Shown here: piece after piece, positions 25,501 to 31,667 of the stretch
Position numbering within the stretch: position 1 is the stretch's first letter
How the letters are laid out: every line of letters begins with the position of its first letter
IMG/VR virus record: IMGVR_UViG_3300031566_000182
Coordinates: 1 to 36,471 of that record
DNA from: a virus
Direction: 5' to 3' (one strand)
DNA length: 36,471 bases
The notes under the pieces: generated by a model
Database searches by the model: none
What the model was told of the DNA's origin: nothing
Seen by the model: only the letters and a program-made list of their open reading frames with translations
Position numbers and translations under genes: made by a program

Positions 25501-28500
25501 ATCCGACCACCACGCTCCACGGCACCGATTACAACATCGTCCTCGACTCCCGCCTCGTCTACAACGAGAACTGGGACATCAAGCAGGGCGGTTTGGGCAA
25601 GTACAAGAACATCAAACCCTTCGCCGAGGGCACCTCCGACCAAGAGATCATCCGCACGCTCGTCCAGAAGTACATGACTGCGCCGTGGCTGGACGACTTC
25701 AACTTCCAGACCTACGTGGACGCCATCGAGACCCCGGCCCCGTTCGGCAAGTGGACGATGCAGGCCGGGACGCAGATCCGACAGGTGCTCACCGAGATCA
25801 GCCGCATCACCGAGGGCGTGTGGACGGTCGACCCGTACAAGTTCCTCCAGTACCACGACCGAGGCATCGTCAACGCCCCCTATCCCATCACCGACGGTGA
25901 CGGAGGTATCGCCTGCCGTGGGCTGAAGATCCGTTCCCGGGTCGATGTGATGGCCAACGACGTCTTCGTGTGGGGGACCGAGGCCTACGTCGAGGCCAGC
26001 GACGCCGAGATCATCTACCGACGCGAGACCGCCGACCGTGACTGGGACGTCGACTACTGGTCCTACCGGGTCAGTCGTACGGAGGAGCAGATCGCCACCC
26101 TCAAGGCCATCCCGTACAGCGAGCGGTCGAAGAAGCAGAAGACTCGGCTGGCGGCGTTGCGGAAGCGGCTGCCCATCGAGAAGCGCAAGTTGGCGGCGGC
26201 GCAAGCCGAGACCGAGGATGGGTCGGTCGAGGTCCACGGTCGCTGGCAACACGCCGAGTTCCGGCAGGACTTGCTCAAGCAATGGGCGGTGGACCGGCGT
26301 GCGCTGGCGATCATGAACCGCTACAGCCATCCGGTGGTGACCGGCGAGGCTACGGTCTTCGACCCCGGCTTCCAAGCCGGTCAGGTGGTGGAGGTCGTCT
26401 CCACCAAGCACGACGTGTCCGAGGAACTGGTCATCCGCTCGATGACCCTCGACTTCGCCGTGATGAAGGAGCCGGTGGGCGACGAGTACTTCGCGGTGCC
26501 ACGCTACAAGTTGTCCTTCGGCCTCGACCCGGAGGACCCGTGGGATATCTACCAGTACCTCCCGTTCCCTGACGTCGACTCCAACCCCATCGGCCAGTAC
26601 AACCCACCCCAATGGGTCTTCCCGCCGCCCGGCGACGGCGAGCAGGGAGGCGGCACAGCGCGGTTGTTCCTCGACAGTTTCGAGCGCACCTACTTCAGCG
26701 AGACCGACTTCGGTGTGGCCACGAGCCAGCGTGCAGAGTCCCGCTCATGGGTCGGGCAGGGCGCGTCGGCGGCGGACTTCTATGTCGTCGGCGCGGCGTG
26801 GCTACTGGCGACCCTGTCTGACAACAGCGGGCTCGTGAATGCTTACGACCCGTATAGCGGCTACGCCGTGATGCCGGTGACGGACCTCCCGGTGTACTCG
26901 ATCGAGGCGGACCACACGGCTGCGGCCTATCAGGGTGAGGACATCTCCTACATCCCGCTGTCCGAGAACACCATCAGCCTGACCGAGCCCTCGGTGCTGG
27001 AGACCAAGGAACTAGAGTGGAAGATCCGCTTCCCGACCACGTTCGAGGGCCGAGCACCGGGACCCGTGATGCGCCACGATTACTCTGTCACTGGCTCTGG
27101 TCGCACCTACCTGACCCCGGGGCAGGCGGCGACCGGATGGTACGAGGGTGTAGAGGAGGCAGAGATCCATGCGAGATGCGACCAGTCGTGGTGGAAACTC
27201 ACCTGTGTCGGCTGGGGCCGGGCACTGTTCGAGAACGGCGAGCAGCAGGAACTGGTCGACCTTGAGGCTGGCCACTGGTACAACGTCGTGATGACCTTCG
27301 GCGATGTCGTGCGCTGCAGCCTGTTCGCCGGGGAGGTGCTGCTGGCCACCATCATCGCGACCGGTGCTGGCAGCCCTCTGAGTGTGACCATCGGCGGGGC
27401 CATGGCCGCCGAGACCGACTACTCCCTGATGGCGCTGGAGTGGGAGGAGATCCTCATCGAAGAGGAACTCATCACCGAGTTCCGCACCATCGATGAGTAC
27501 GACGTCGACACATCCGCCACGGCGTACGGCATCTACGAACTGAACTACGACTACATCCCCTACATCTACCCGTGGGCGTTGACCGGCGACTGGCCGGACA
27601 TGTCCTACGACGGCTACTGGCACAACACCCATGGTTGGGTCCGAGACAACTCCGAGCCCACGCCTGATGTCTATCACGACAGCAACCCGTACACCTACGG
27701 TGGGGAGATGGTCCTGCGGGGCTCGTGGGCGACAGCGAACGGCTGGCCCGCCTTCGCGTACAGCCATTCGCTCTACGGCGTGTACCCGGACAGCCCGCTG
27801 GCCGAGGGCCTGAACCCCTACGTCGTCGACCCGACGGCGCCGTGGAACGCTGACGGCGTCGTGCGCCTCGTGTTCAAGTACGACGCGTGGGACAAGCCAG
27901 CCTCGGAACGCACCAACGCGGTCGAGGAGGTCTCTCCCGGCAACACGGTGCTGACCGGCATCCGCACCTACTTCCGGCGTACCGCGACCGAGGAGTACCC
28001 GGACGGTCGGTACGGTGAGATCGCCCTCATCCTGCCCAACCCCCTGACCGAGACACAGGTCGCTGATGACTGGGGTGAGGGACCGTACCCGAATGACAAG
28101 CCGATCCTGTCCATCCGCGAGCCCGGAGTGATGACGTGGGATACCGGCTCTGACGCCACGCGCTATCAGATCTTTGAGCCTGACACGACAGCGGTCTACG
28201 TCGACCGGGAGTGGGACAACGACGCGCTCTACGTCTTCGAGGCGTACTTCATCGGCGACACGATGCGGGCCCGCATCTACGAGGTGAACGAGGACCCACC
28301 CGAGTGGATGGTCGAGCACGAGGGCATGGGCGCGTATCAGCAGGAGCCCGTGTTGCCTGCTGATGTCAATCACCTCGGCGTGCGCTTCACGGTCCACAAC
28401 TACGAGACCATGCGGGTGCAGGGCTTCTACTTCAGTCAGTCTCCCACCCCGGACGTCGACATCATCCCGGGCGAGGCTGACGTCGAGCCCGGCTGGAATA

Positions 28501-28787
28501 CCGAGGTCACGCCGGTCACCAACGGCCAGTTCGTCATCTCGGCGACGCCGTCCCCGGGCTCGGTGAACGTCTACAACCCCGATGGAGAGATGCTGGCCTA
28601 CGGCACCGAGTGGGACGAGGTCGGCGAGGACCCCACGACCTTCTGGGTCGACGGTGCGTACTCGTACGTGTCGGTGACGTACTTCATCGACACCCCGGAA
28701 CTGGGCCAGCATGCCCCTGTGGCACGGGCGACACAGCGAGAAGCCGAGGAGAACCAGCCCCGTGGTTCCCAGACCGGGATGTACTAG
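19587..28787 (+). CDS. Giant multidomain hub/fibre protein (3066 residues)
   Basis: Domains in order: a beta-sandwich (1-190); five or six SFTADAVI repeats (192-272); a jelly-roll-like region (276-490); single repeats (494-530, FSADALI, YTFTAAAVI); beta domains (530-955); more repeats (960-985); a beta-propeller-like region (about 989-1362; FGAKIAISRDDQVIAVSG resembles FG-GAP blades); a long repeat array (1368-1795); a hub module paralogous to the preceding gene (1885-2325) with a Lys-rich coiled coil at 2180-2210; and ConA/lectin-like segments (2350-3066, beginning RLFLDSFERTYFSETDFG). No catalytic or chaperone-type cleavage motif is obvious. It should form the tail tip and long fibres that recognise the host. 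The repeats act as linkers between globular units. Start ATG overlaps the previous stop. Confidence 0.82.
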   Translation: MTTVVKTFTWDSTIESFVTTATTGAGNYTAERDSGNGDPSAGSLHAWCLGRKDEVNGVFDLTGINWEDLGVPAGRPVIAVQVTDIRTRYGLVYDNVPDTFGPVTVHLYAGGTTTEVGGAAPFTRGSSSSADGSWQSGSGTQLPVNASYQSSTQSLEIQIDAHALAGNNGSAAAGVHVDTLQFTITYVGTETGSFTADAVIAAPMAGSFTLDAVRREPGGSFTADAALFEERAGSFTVDAAFSLHVEDTFTVYAEKANGGDFSIDATIFATVTGQVFTGGAPITVGSVSGTGAFISNPSWTHSPTADDKALVVLIGSSDGVATSVTYGNKPMTKRVGLHPGSATGWDDTEIWTLEDLSGRDDDVIRVTDTNTATVSLMLRTTDAVEFVDWQTTDYVSRPNGTVLRQTYVDDGYPFTSFVTMMYDRYYYNYLVPARSAISPHDYPTIHASKGDLNQGFRFGSFQGLDVGIVANDSSSRSGLVSIHQKGAGVLSDGLRVDAIIAPRRFSADALILGSGGDYTFTAAAVIQIAQDTLWLRQLASSDTPYTYAMCGAGTGDPWVSLADGSDIPWYEEHCYPTRDDTTSFVTKTANTVAGPTNGIMFGSNDVFCSPGFNGDRTISGQITINIWAAESAVGANAALNVAFYKRTPTGAVTLLGKTSRTTELTTSPAAVNFTYTPPSAWEFESGDRLMVVPFISDGGGTMAAGNTASIYYNTSTPSGQGDSWIQSSDVVNFFLEEDYGEYWYANHRQLLEYLHGPNESVRACMMYADFDTGVGVSRDTVDGWTEPVALEWPRTGEEPIWYSPAMTAEDVVGDLGGITITVHAEDDGGGIAGNNAALGAEMALVDKHGSVIEVLGYGVSRYAFNTAYRDTYWVHLPVRQTVVPVGSRFRMRLFLDDAGGGGGSGAMISGAEARLNLCTNQGDFSTSGLFPLVYRTAIRFMHSYTFFGEATITTISINGDAFTADAWIRDRNGGFTANAVIQKTQTTGIFLRKRIETLDSMLFMAMSADTTHIAVAKGGEIWVYHGDEWETKTVIDVASLTSWATGLSDIKISSDGSKVLAGYSYANTGVNLQNGEIAVFDGTDWATVDVRTETTPTDYRRFGAKIAISRDDQVIAVSGPGNNYWPYGYVWAFDTVSTDWDTQYGPWSGAEGDNLGKVLVLNDDGSQLFMGSEDWDSARGWFDVGQGKIRYGTNWASQKTGAPFWPYHEYSYFGASESWRACIDNDYPYGTVWIGRQDVSWNEKGWQNNNAVWYERWAGGAAVWPTTWIQYNPNFYERMLYGVISDDSRRAYFAGHIDDSSHAPEGWPDDQYRVVLLDSSNRLIAEGPWLDSTFALYNLQIGWSDSSVIAAHLYKSGGTEVLIYKYGQYSFTADAVLQPGGQITVDAVIAQFGGEFSADAIAKATIEVTALTADAVITVSGFTAFGDFTADAIRTETFEFVTLTADAVKAGGETTGSFTADAVKAGLLPIDAVVEASIMASATADASIQQTIEGSFLADATITTWYVRKGLATVDAVIKVRKESFYVDAVTAEATFPGRGWFVAKATVRTERTGTLALDAFKARPGFKVDAIIGTKVVRLGAFIAKAWIDLDEQTRSDYTFIDAYIDSYWSDYTFTIDAEVVGTLKEASFFADADISAVGEIRGMFAASGVLTSTPEHAVVVYAQIEEHPPILLDAVIAGIVHLDAIIYGAPAGSFTVDARLAHEVVIDATILAPVAASFGASSVFADAAGDIRQFNLDAVLQAVVDGGGLEVNAVINGATSSFVVDAVLNAGITADAFIQPYFTANAYIETTSVVVYPPSQSGTDGTSTDGSTFSSPTGDFGADEVGSTITINGVDYTIVSVIDEQTVTVSGGSVDFGEGDLDWSIPSGDATDPVGDDPPVTRTFKVKIEWKRPGRFGSWTDMTGDVIFEGAEFTQTARVSPGTFTLPLKGAFSQFVGGEDIRVSVDDFVVFGGFVQEVERGYVFEDDLTDPTTTLHGTDYNIVLDSRLVYNENWDIKQGGLGKYKNIKPFAEGTSDQEIIRTLVQKYMTAPWLDDFNFQTYVDAIETPAPFGKWTMQAGTQIRQVLTEISRITEGVWTVDPYKFLQYHDRGIVNAPYPITDGDGGIACRGLKIRSRVDVMANDVFVWGTEAYVEASDAEIIYRRETADRDWDVDYWSYRVSRTEEQIATLKAIPYSERSKKQKTRLAALRKRLPIEKRKLAAAQAETEDGSVEVHGRWQHAEFRQDLLKQWAVDRRALAIMNRYSHPVVTGEATVFDPGFQAGQVVEVVSTKHDVSEELVIRSMTLDFAVMKEPVGDEYFAVPRYKLSFGLDPEDPWDIYQYLPFPDVDSNPIGQYNPPQWVFPPPGDGEQGGGTARLFLDSFERTYFSETDFGVATSQRAESRSWVGQGASAADFYVVGAAWLLATLSDNSGLVNAYDPYSGYAVMPVTDLPVYSIEADHTAAAYQGEDISYIPLSENTISLTEPSVLETKELEWKIRFPTTFEGRAPGPVMRHDYSVTGSGRTYLTPGQAATGWYEGVEEAEIHARCDQSWWKLTCVGWGRALFENGEQQELVDLEAGHWYNVVMTFGDVVRCSLFAGEVLLATIIATGAGSPLSVTIGGAMAAETDYSLMALEWEEILIEEELITEFRTIDEYDVDTSATAYGIYELNYDYIPYIYPWALTGDWPDMSYDGYWHNTHGWVRDNSEPTPDVYHDSNPYTYGGEMVLRGSWATANGWPAFAYSHSLYGVYPDSPLAEGLNPYVVDPTAPWNADGVVRLVFKYDAWDKPASERTNAVEEVSPGNTVLTGIRTYFRRTATEEYPDGRYGEIALILPNPLTETQVADDWGEGPYPNDKPILSIREPGVMTWDTGSDATRYQIFEPDTTAVYVDREWDNDALYVFEAYFIGDTMRARIYEVNEDPPEWMVEHEGMGAYQQEPVLPADVNHLGVRFTVHNYETMRVQGFYFSQSPTPDVDIIPGEADVEPGWNTEVTPVTNGQFVISATPSPGSVNVYNPDGEMLAYGTEWDEVGEDPTTFWVDGAYSYVSVTYFIDTPELGQHAPVARATQREAEENQPRGSQTGMY
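20161..20400 (+). repeat. Short SFTADAVI repeat array in the giant fibre protein
   Basis: Units SFTADAVI, SFTLDAV, SFTADAAL, SFTVDAAF, TFTVYAEK and FSIDATI follow each other at 13-14 residues, the same period as the array at 106-1053. It links the N-terminal beta-sandwich to the next domain. Confidence 0.8.
23695..24960 (+). repeat. Long SFTADAVI repeat array in the giant fibre protein
   Basis: About 25 units over 420 residues, such as SFTADAVL, QITVDAVI, EFSADAIA, ALTADAVI, DFTADAIR, SFTADAVK, SFLADATI, TFTIDAEV, SFTVDARL and SFVVDAVL. Spacing is looser (about 12-18 residues) than in the array at the left end. It joins the propeller-like region to the hub module. Confidence 0.82.
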
Positions 28788-28833
28788 ACTGGCCTAGCAG
28801 CCGGGAGAGGCGCCCCTTCTATCGAGGTGCCAA

Positions 28834-29187
28834 GTGGATGCACTAACCAACCCGGCTTACCTTGTCTTCGCTGCGATCGCACCGATGCTGATCGCCCTCG
28901 TGAAGCAGAGCGGCCTCCCTATTCAGGCGAACGCCATCATCGCGGTCATCGGCTACATCGTGGTCGGTGTCGCGGGCGCGTTCATGTCAGGTGAGGAACT
29001 CACCCCCGAGAACCTCGTCTCCTTCATCACGGTGGCGACCGTCGTCGGAACCGCTGCCTACAACCTCCTGTGGTCGAACCTCGGCGTCAAGACCGAGTCC
29101 GACACCAGTGTGGAAGCGCGTCTCAACGACGCGACGTCTGTCATCAAGCCCAGCCCTGACGGAGGGCCGACCCCCGATGACGAGTGA
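28834..29187 (+). CDS. Small membrane protein, putative holin
   Basis: This 117-residue protein starts at GTG with GAGGTG upstream. Three hydrophobic helices can be read: about 8-27 (YLVFAAIAPMLIALVK), 33-53 (NAIIAVIGYIVVGVAGAF) and 62-82 (LVSFITVATVVGTAAYNLL), followed by a soluble polar tail rich in Asp, Pro and Ser. Size, three helices and position directly after the tail fibre gene fit a class I holin, which forms membrane lesions at lysis. No endolysin is next to it on this strand. The only lysin-like gene in the window is on the opposite strand at 31664. The stop overlaps the next gene as GTGA. Confidence 0.6.
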   Translation: MDALTNPAYLVFAAIAPMLIALVKQSGLPIQANAIIAVIGYIVVGVAGAFMSGEELTPENLVSFITVATVVGTAAYNLLWSNLGVKTESDTSVEARLNDATSVIKPSPDGGPTPDDE

Positions 29188-29372
29188 GCCGGGATGCGTG
29201 GGTGTCCCGCCCACGCATTAGCGCTCAGGACTACGGCCTACCCCTCGGGTGTCCCAAGTGTGACTACCGCTGGCTGAAACTCCCCGGGCTGAAGACCCGT
29301 CTGTGCCCCGTGCATAAGACGGATCTGGTCTCGATGCGGAAGTCGTCCAGTGGGCAAGCCGAAGGACCCTGA
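29184..29372 (+). CDS. Small zinc-ribbon protein
   Basis: This 62-residue protein starts at a GTG in a GTGA overlap with the holin-like gene. It has CPKCDYRW (C23, C26) and LCPVH (C41, H44), a compact CxxC...CxxH zinc-binding pair, followed by a short polar tail. This pattern is common in small nucleic-acid-binding phage proteins. A 9-bp hairpin lies inside its first 12 codons. It overlaps the next gene by 23 bases. Confidence 0.6.
   Translation: MSRDAWVSRPRISAQDYGLPLGCPKCDYRWLKLPGLKTRLCPVHKTDLVSMRKSSSGQAEGP
29194..29218 (+). terminator. Hairpin after the holin-like gene
   Basis: ATGCGTGGG (29194-29202) and CCCACGCAT (29210-29218) form a perfect 9-bp stem with a 7-base loop, starting 7 bases after the holin-like stop. 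There is no U-run. It lies inside the zinc-ribbon gene, so it may reduce its translation or mark the end of the main late transcript. Confidence 0.4.
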
Positions 29373-29772
29373 GTACTGGAAGAAGTGGCGTGCCCAGCAC
29401 CCGGAGTACCGGGAGCGAGAACGTCAGCGTATGAAGCGCAGGGAGCGGGGCGACCGGTCGGGTGAACACCGTCGGCGCGCCGCTCGTCTGCGTGCAAAGA
29501 GGGAGGCCGAGGTGCATCCTGCGCTCCAGACCCACCCGCTCCTCCGTTGCGCTCGCTGCATGGTGGCGTCAGTGATGAAGCAGGACGGGCGGCTGATGGT
29601 CTACGACGACGTCTTCGATGAGGCTGTGGCAGAGGCCCTTTACTCGTGGGCCCTCGGCGAGGATCCGATGGAAGGTGTCAGGCGCGTGCGGGCTGACAGG
29701 AAGAGATGGCGCGGCCTCCACCTGACCGGTCTACCAGTACTGTCGAGCAAACGTGACCCCAGAGAGCAGTAG
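29350..29772 (+). CDS. Basic protein of unknown function
   Basis: This 140-residue protein starts at GTG inside the end of the zinc-ribbon gene. The first 55 residues are highly charged and Arg-rich (PEYWKKWRAQHPEYRERERQ, RRRAARLRAKREAEVH), suggesting a nucleic-acid-binding helix. A CARC motif lies at about 67-70 and the rest is helical (DEAVAEALYSWALGEDPMEGVRRVRADR). I do not recognise a family. It is the last plus-strand gene; its end overlaps the convergent gene 29731-30156 by 42 bases. Confidence 0.6.
   Translation: MGKPKDPEYWKKWRAQHPEYRERERQRMKRRERGDRSGEHRRRAARLRAKREAEVHPALQTHPLLRCARCMVASVMKQDGRLMVYDDVFDEAVAEALYSWALGEDPMEGVRRVRADRKRWRGLHLTGLPVLSSKRDPREQ
29731..29772. other. Convergent overlap of the two transcription arms
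   Basis: The last plus-strand gene and the last minus-strand gene overlap tail to tail by 42 bases. I see no strong hairpin or U-run that would stop transcription from either side. The two arms may therefore give overlapping antisense transcripts. Confidence 0.7.
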
Positions 29773-30156
29773 CGCCAGCGTGTCCTTGCGGACGTAGTGT
29801 GGTCCTGCCGGGCGCTGGGCTGGGAAGGGGATCTCGTTCCTGAGGGCTCGCACGTTGAGCCATTCGGTCGTCTCATCCAGCGGCTCACCGAGCACGAGCA
29901 CGCGATAGCAGACCTCGTAGGCACGGACGTTGGTGCGTCGCAGTTTGCGGAAGACCTTGCGCGTGCGGACCTTGCGCTGGTCGTCGGACATGTACTTCGC
30001 GAAGTCCGGGTGCCACTCCCGCGAGCCGTCTTCGGCGATCTGGCTGGAGTGGACCTTGGTCGGTGTCTGGGCGTCTTCCTTGCGCCACTCGGATGAGAAC
30101 CATGTCACCCACTGGGCCAGTTCGTACATGGTGTCCTGATCGAAGTCAGCGGTCAT
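29731..30156 (-). CDS. Putative helix-turn-helix protein
   Basis: This 141-residue protein starts in an ATGA overlap with the SLOG gene. The N-terminal half is helical (DQDTMYELAQWVTWFSSEWRK). The C-terminal half reads RRTNVRAYEVCYRVLVLGE, ETTEWLNVRALRNEIPFP, HYVRKDTLALLLSGVTFARQYW. The spacing of helices around LGEPLDETTEWLNVRA resembles HTH segments of phage regulators. No enzymatic motif is visible. It is the most distal gene of the minus-strand arm in this window. The HTH call is weak; the gene itself is well supported by codon use and coupling. Confidence 0.6.
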   Translation of the reverse strand: MTADFDQDTMYELAQWVTWFSSEWRKEDAQTPTKVHSSQIAEDGSREWHPDFAKYMSDDQRKVRTRKVFRKLRRTNVRAYEVCYRVLVLGEPLDETTEWLNVRALRNEIPFPAQRPAGPHYVRKDTLALLLSGVTFARQYW

Positions 30157-30578
30157 AGGGACCCGATACGCTCGGCCTGCAGCCGCATGCCGTCGTAGCC
30201 CACGGAGAAGGCGTCGACCGCGATGTCGGAGTTGATGGACCGCTCCAACAGGTGGAAGGTGCCGCTGTTGCCCTCGGTCACGGCGTCGCGGCTGATGAAG
30301 AGGACCACCCGGTCGGCGGCGTCGAGCATGTCGTTGTCACGCACGTACACCGACGCTCGCCCCGGGGCATCTTCGGTGGGCTGGGGCTCGTAGAACTTGT
30401 AGCCCACGTTCCGGTAACGGCAGTAGGCCGCGATGATGGACTCGAAGTGGTTGGCTTCCGCGTGTTTGGGCTTGCGGAGCAGGACGACATCGTCCTCGCC
30501 TAGCGCGTCGAGGAGCGGGAAGGCGAAGGACGATGCTCCTGCTGGGAGGCTGCGGCTTCCGGCGACGACGACCTTCAT
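30153..30578 (-). CDS. SLOG-domain (YspA/DUF2493-like) nucleotide-binding protein
   Basis: This 141-residue protein begins MKVVVAGSRSLPAG, the beta strand and GSR turn of the SLOG superfamily (Rossmann-like; DprA/LOG/YspA relatives). A second signature, RDNDMLDAADRVVLFISRDAVTEGNSGTFHLLERSI, matches the R-N-x-x-M-x-x-x-A-D and SGT elements that line the ligand pocket. SLOG proteins bind nucleotide-derived ligands and are often found in conflict systems or DNA uptake and processing. Substrate cannot be inferred. It lies 19 bases after the zinc-ribbon gene and is coupled to the next gene by ATGA. Confidence 0.7.
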   Translation of the reverse strand: MKVVVAGSRSLPAGASSFAFPLLDALGEDDVVLLRKPKHAEANHFESIIAAYCRYRNVGYKFYEPQPTEDAPGRASVYVRDNDMLDAADRVVLFISRDAVTEGNSGTFHLLERSINSDIAVDAFSVGYDGMRLQAERIGSL

Positions 30579-30597
30579 GCCGCCATCCTACCGCTCG

Positions 30598-30948
30598 CTA
30601 GAAGGGCAGGCCGTCCAGATCGTCACCCGAGTCGTCGTTGGCGTACTCAGCCATGTACTCGTCGGGGTCGATGCCGTCGGTCCAGTCCCTGCTGGGCCGG
30701 TTCAGGCAGTCGCCATCGGTACAGGTCCAGAAGGCCTTGTATTCGCTGCCGTCCTTGCGCGTGCCTGCGGCGACGTAGTCCCAGTGGCCGTGCTGGGGAC
30801 ACTCGGCCTCGTTGAGCCAGTTGTACTTGCCCTTGCCGCCTCCGACGCCGCCGGAGCCCTTCTTCCATCCGAGTGAACCGTCAGCGTAGGCGACGATGTC
30901 GACACCCGGTACGGTCATGATGACCTTGAACTTCTTCTCGTCTGGCAT
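30598..30948 (-). CDS. Zinc-ribbon protein with SSB-like acidic C-terminal tip
   Basis: This 116-residue protein has AGGAGGG before ATG. After a short N-terminal strand region and a Gly-rich loop (KKGSGGVGGGKGK), Cys50, His53, Cys76 and Cys81 (ECPQHGHW, WTCTDGDC) form a likely zinc site. The C terminus, NDDSGDDLDGLPF, is an acidic tail ending in Leu-Pro-Phe, much like the DDDIPF tip by which bacterial SSB recruits repair and replication proteins. No OB-fold is clear. Its place in a replication operon fits a DNA-binding or partner-recruiting factor. Confidence 0.68.
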   Translation of the reverse strand: MPDEKKFKVIMTVPGVDIVAYADGSLGWKKGSGGVGGGKGKYNWLNEAECPQHGHWDYVAAGTRKDGSEYKAFWTCTDGDCLNRPSRDWTDGIDPDEYMAEYANDDSGDDLDGLPF

Positions 30949-31069
30949 GGTGCCCTCCTATTCGGCACGGACCAAGGCGGGGGACCTTGAGGAGGTGTGG
31001 TCGGTAGACCGCGTGCCAACGCAGCCAGACCGACGCTTGCCACATCCAGCGGGCCCGCCAGTAGTCCAT
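30881..31069 (-). CDS. Small Trp-rich protein
   Basis: This 62-residue frame starts with ATG overlapping the RusA stop (TGATG). It opens MDYWRARWMWQASVWLRWHA, with five Trp in the first 18 residues, then becomes basic. Over the part outside the next gene, third positions are about 87 percent G or C, as in neighbouring genes; the competing frame is near 68 percent. The last 68 bases overlap the zinc-ribbon gene. It has no recognisable family and could be a short chance frame in a 120-base gap. Confidence 0.45.
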   Translation of the reverse strand: MDYWRARWMWQASVWLRWHAVYRPHLLKVPRLGPCRIGGHHARREEVQGHHDRTGCRHRRLR

Positions 31070-31443
31070 CAGCGGATGGTGATCTCGACGCGGGCGTCGT
31101 TCTTGGGGACGCCCACTTGCTTGCTCATGGCCCTCGGCAGGGCCCTGCTGTCGTTAAAGCCGAGGGCAGGGCAGACCCCGTCCTCGATGACCTTGATGAG
31201 GTTGGTGCAGTCGGCCTCCCGGGCCAGCCAGAAGCGGTACTCCATCACCACCTGTGGCCCGGGCTCCCACTTCGACGGACGCGCACTCTTCGCGATGAGC
31301 GCTGCGCCCTGCTGGTACGCCTCGGCCTGAGGCGTCTTGACCAACTTGGGATAGGCGATGCCTCCTCTTCGGTAGCCCCTGCCGATCTTGTTGGCGTGGT
31401 TGCCGGAGGGTGGCTGGCCGGGGAGGACGATGGTGAAGGTCAT
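31069..31443 (-). CDS. rusA: RusA-like Holliday junction resolvase
   Basis: This 124-residue protein begins MTFTIVLPGQPPSGNHANKI, the usual RusA opening (PGxPPSxNH). The active-site block reads EADCTNLIKVIEDGVCPALGFNDSRAL: Asp78, Asn81, Lys84, Asp88 and Asp98 correspond to the DxDN..K...D....ND pattern that binds metal and cuts four-way junctions in RusA. The second Asp of DxDN is Thr80 here, an unusual change. The enzyme would resolve recombination intermediates from the ERF protein or branched DNA before packaging. It is coupled by ATGA to the preceding gene. Confidence 0.85.
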   Translation of the reverse strand: MTFTIVLPGQPPSGNHANKIGRGYRRGGIAYPKLVKTPQAEAYQQGAALIAKSARPSKWEPGPQVVMEYRFWLAREADCTNLIKVIEDGVCPALGFNDSRALPRAMSKQVGVPKNDARVEITIR

Positions 31444-31667
31444 GCCGTGAACAGGAACTCCACCTCTTCGTCCTCGGGGATGTTCCCGTTGGCGCGGAGG
31501 AGGTGCTCGATGGCTCGCAGTCCGCCTTTCGTCGTCCAGTCGTACTCGTCCACCTTGTAGTCAGGGCGGTGAGAGATGCCCGGTCTCGTCTCCACCTTCT
31601 CGGTGAGGTTGAGGCTGGGGTTCAACTCGGGCCGGACCAAGAGGAGCCGGTCTACGAAGATCTTCAC
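31440..31667 (-). CDS. Small protein of unknown function (75 residues)
   Basis: This frame merges upstream with a longer open frame that shadows the peptidase gene. The real start is most likely the GTG at 31667, in a GTGA overlap with the peptidase stop. The product reads VKIFVDRLLLVRPELNPSLNLTEKV, PGISHRPDYKVDEYDWTTKGG, LRAIEHLLRANGNIPEDEEVEFLF. It is a mixed alpha/beta protein without metal or membrane motifs. It is coupled to RusA by ATGA. I do not recognise a family. Confidence 0.65.
   Translation of the reverse strand: MKIFVDRLLLVRPELNPSLNLTEKVETRPGISHRPDYKVDEYDWTTKGGLRAIEHLLRANGNIPEDEEVEFLFTA

Noticed and set aside
21006-28712. Long minus-strand frames (21006-22661, 24810-26612, 27012-28712) opposite the giant fibre gene
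   Set aside because: These are antisense shadows. The plus-strand protein has coherent repeats and paralogous modules through all three.
28809-28831. GGCGCC/GGTGCC hairpin before the holin-like gene
   Set aside because: Only six pairs including a G-U, and it overlaps the ribosome site region without a convincing stem length.
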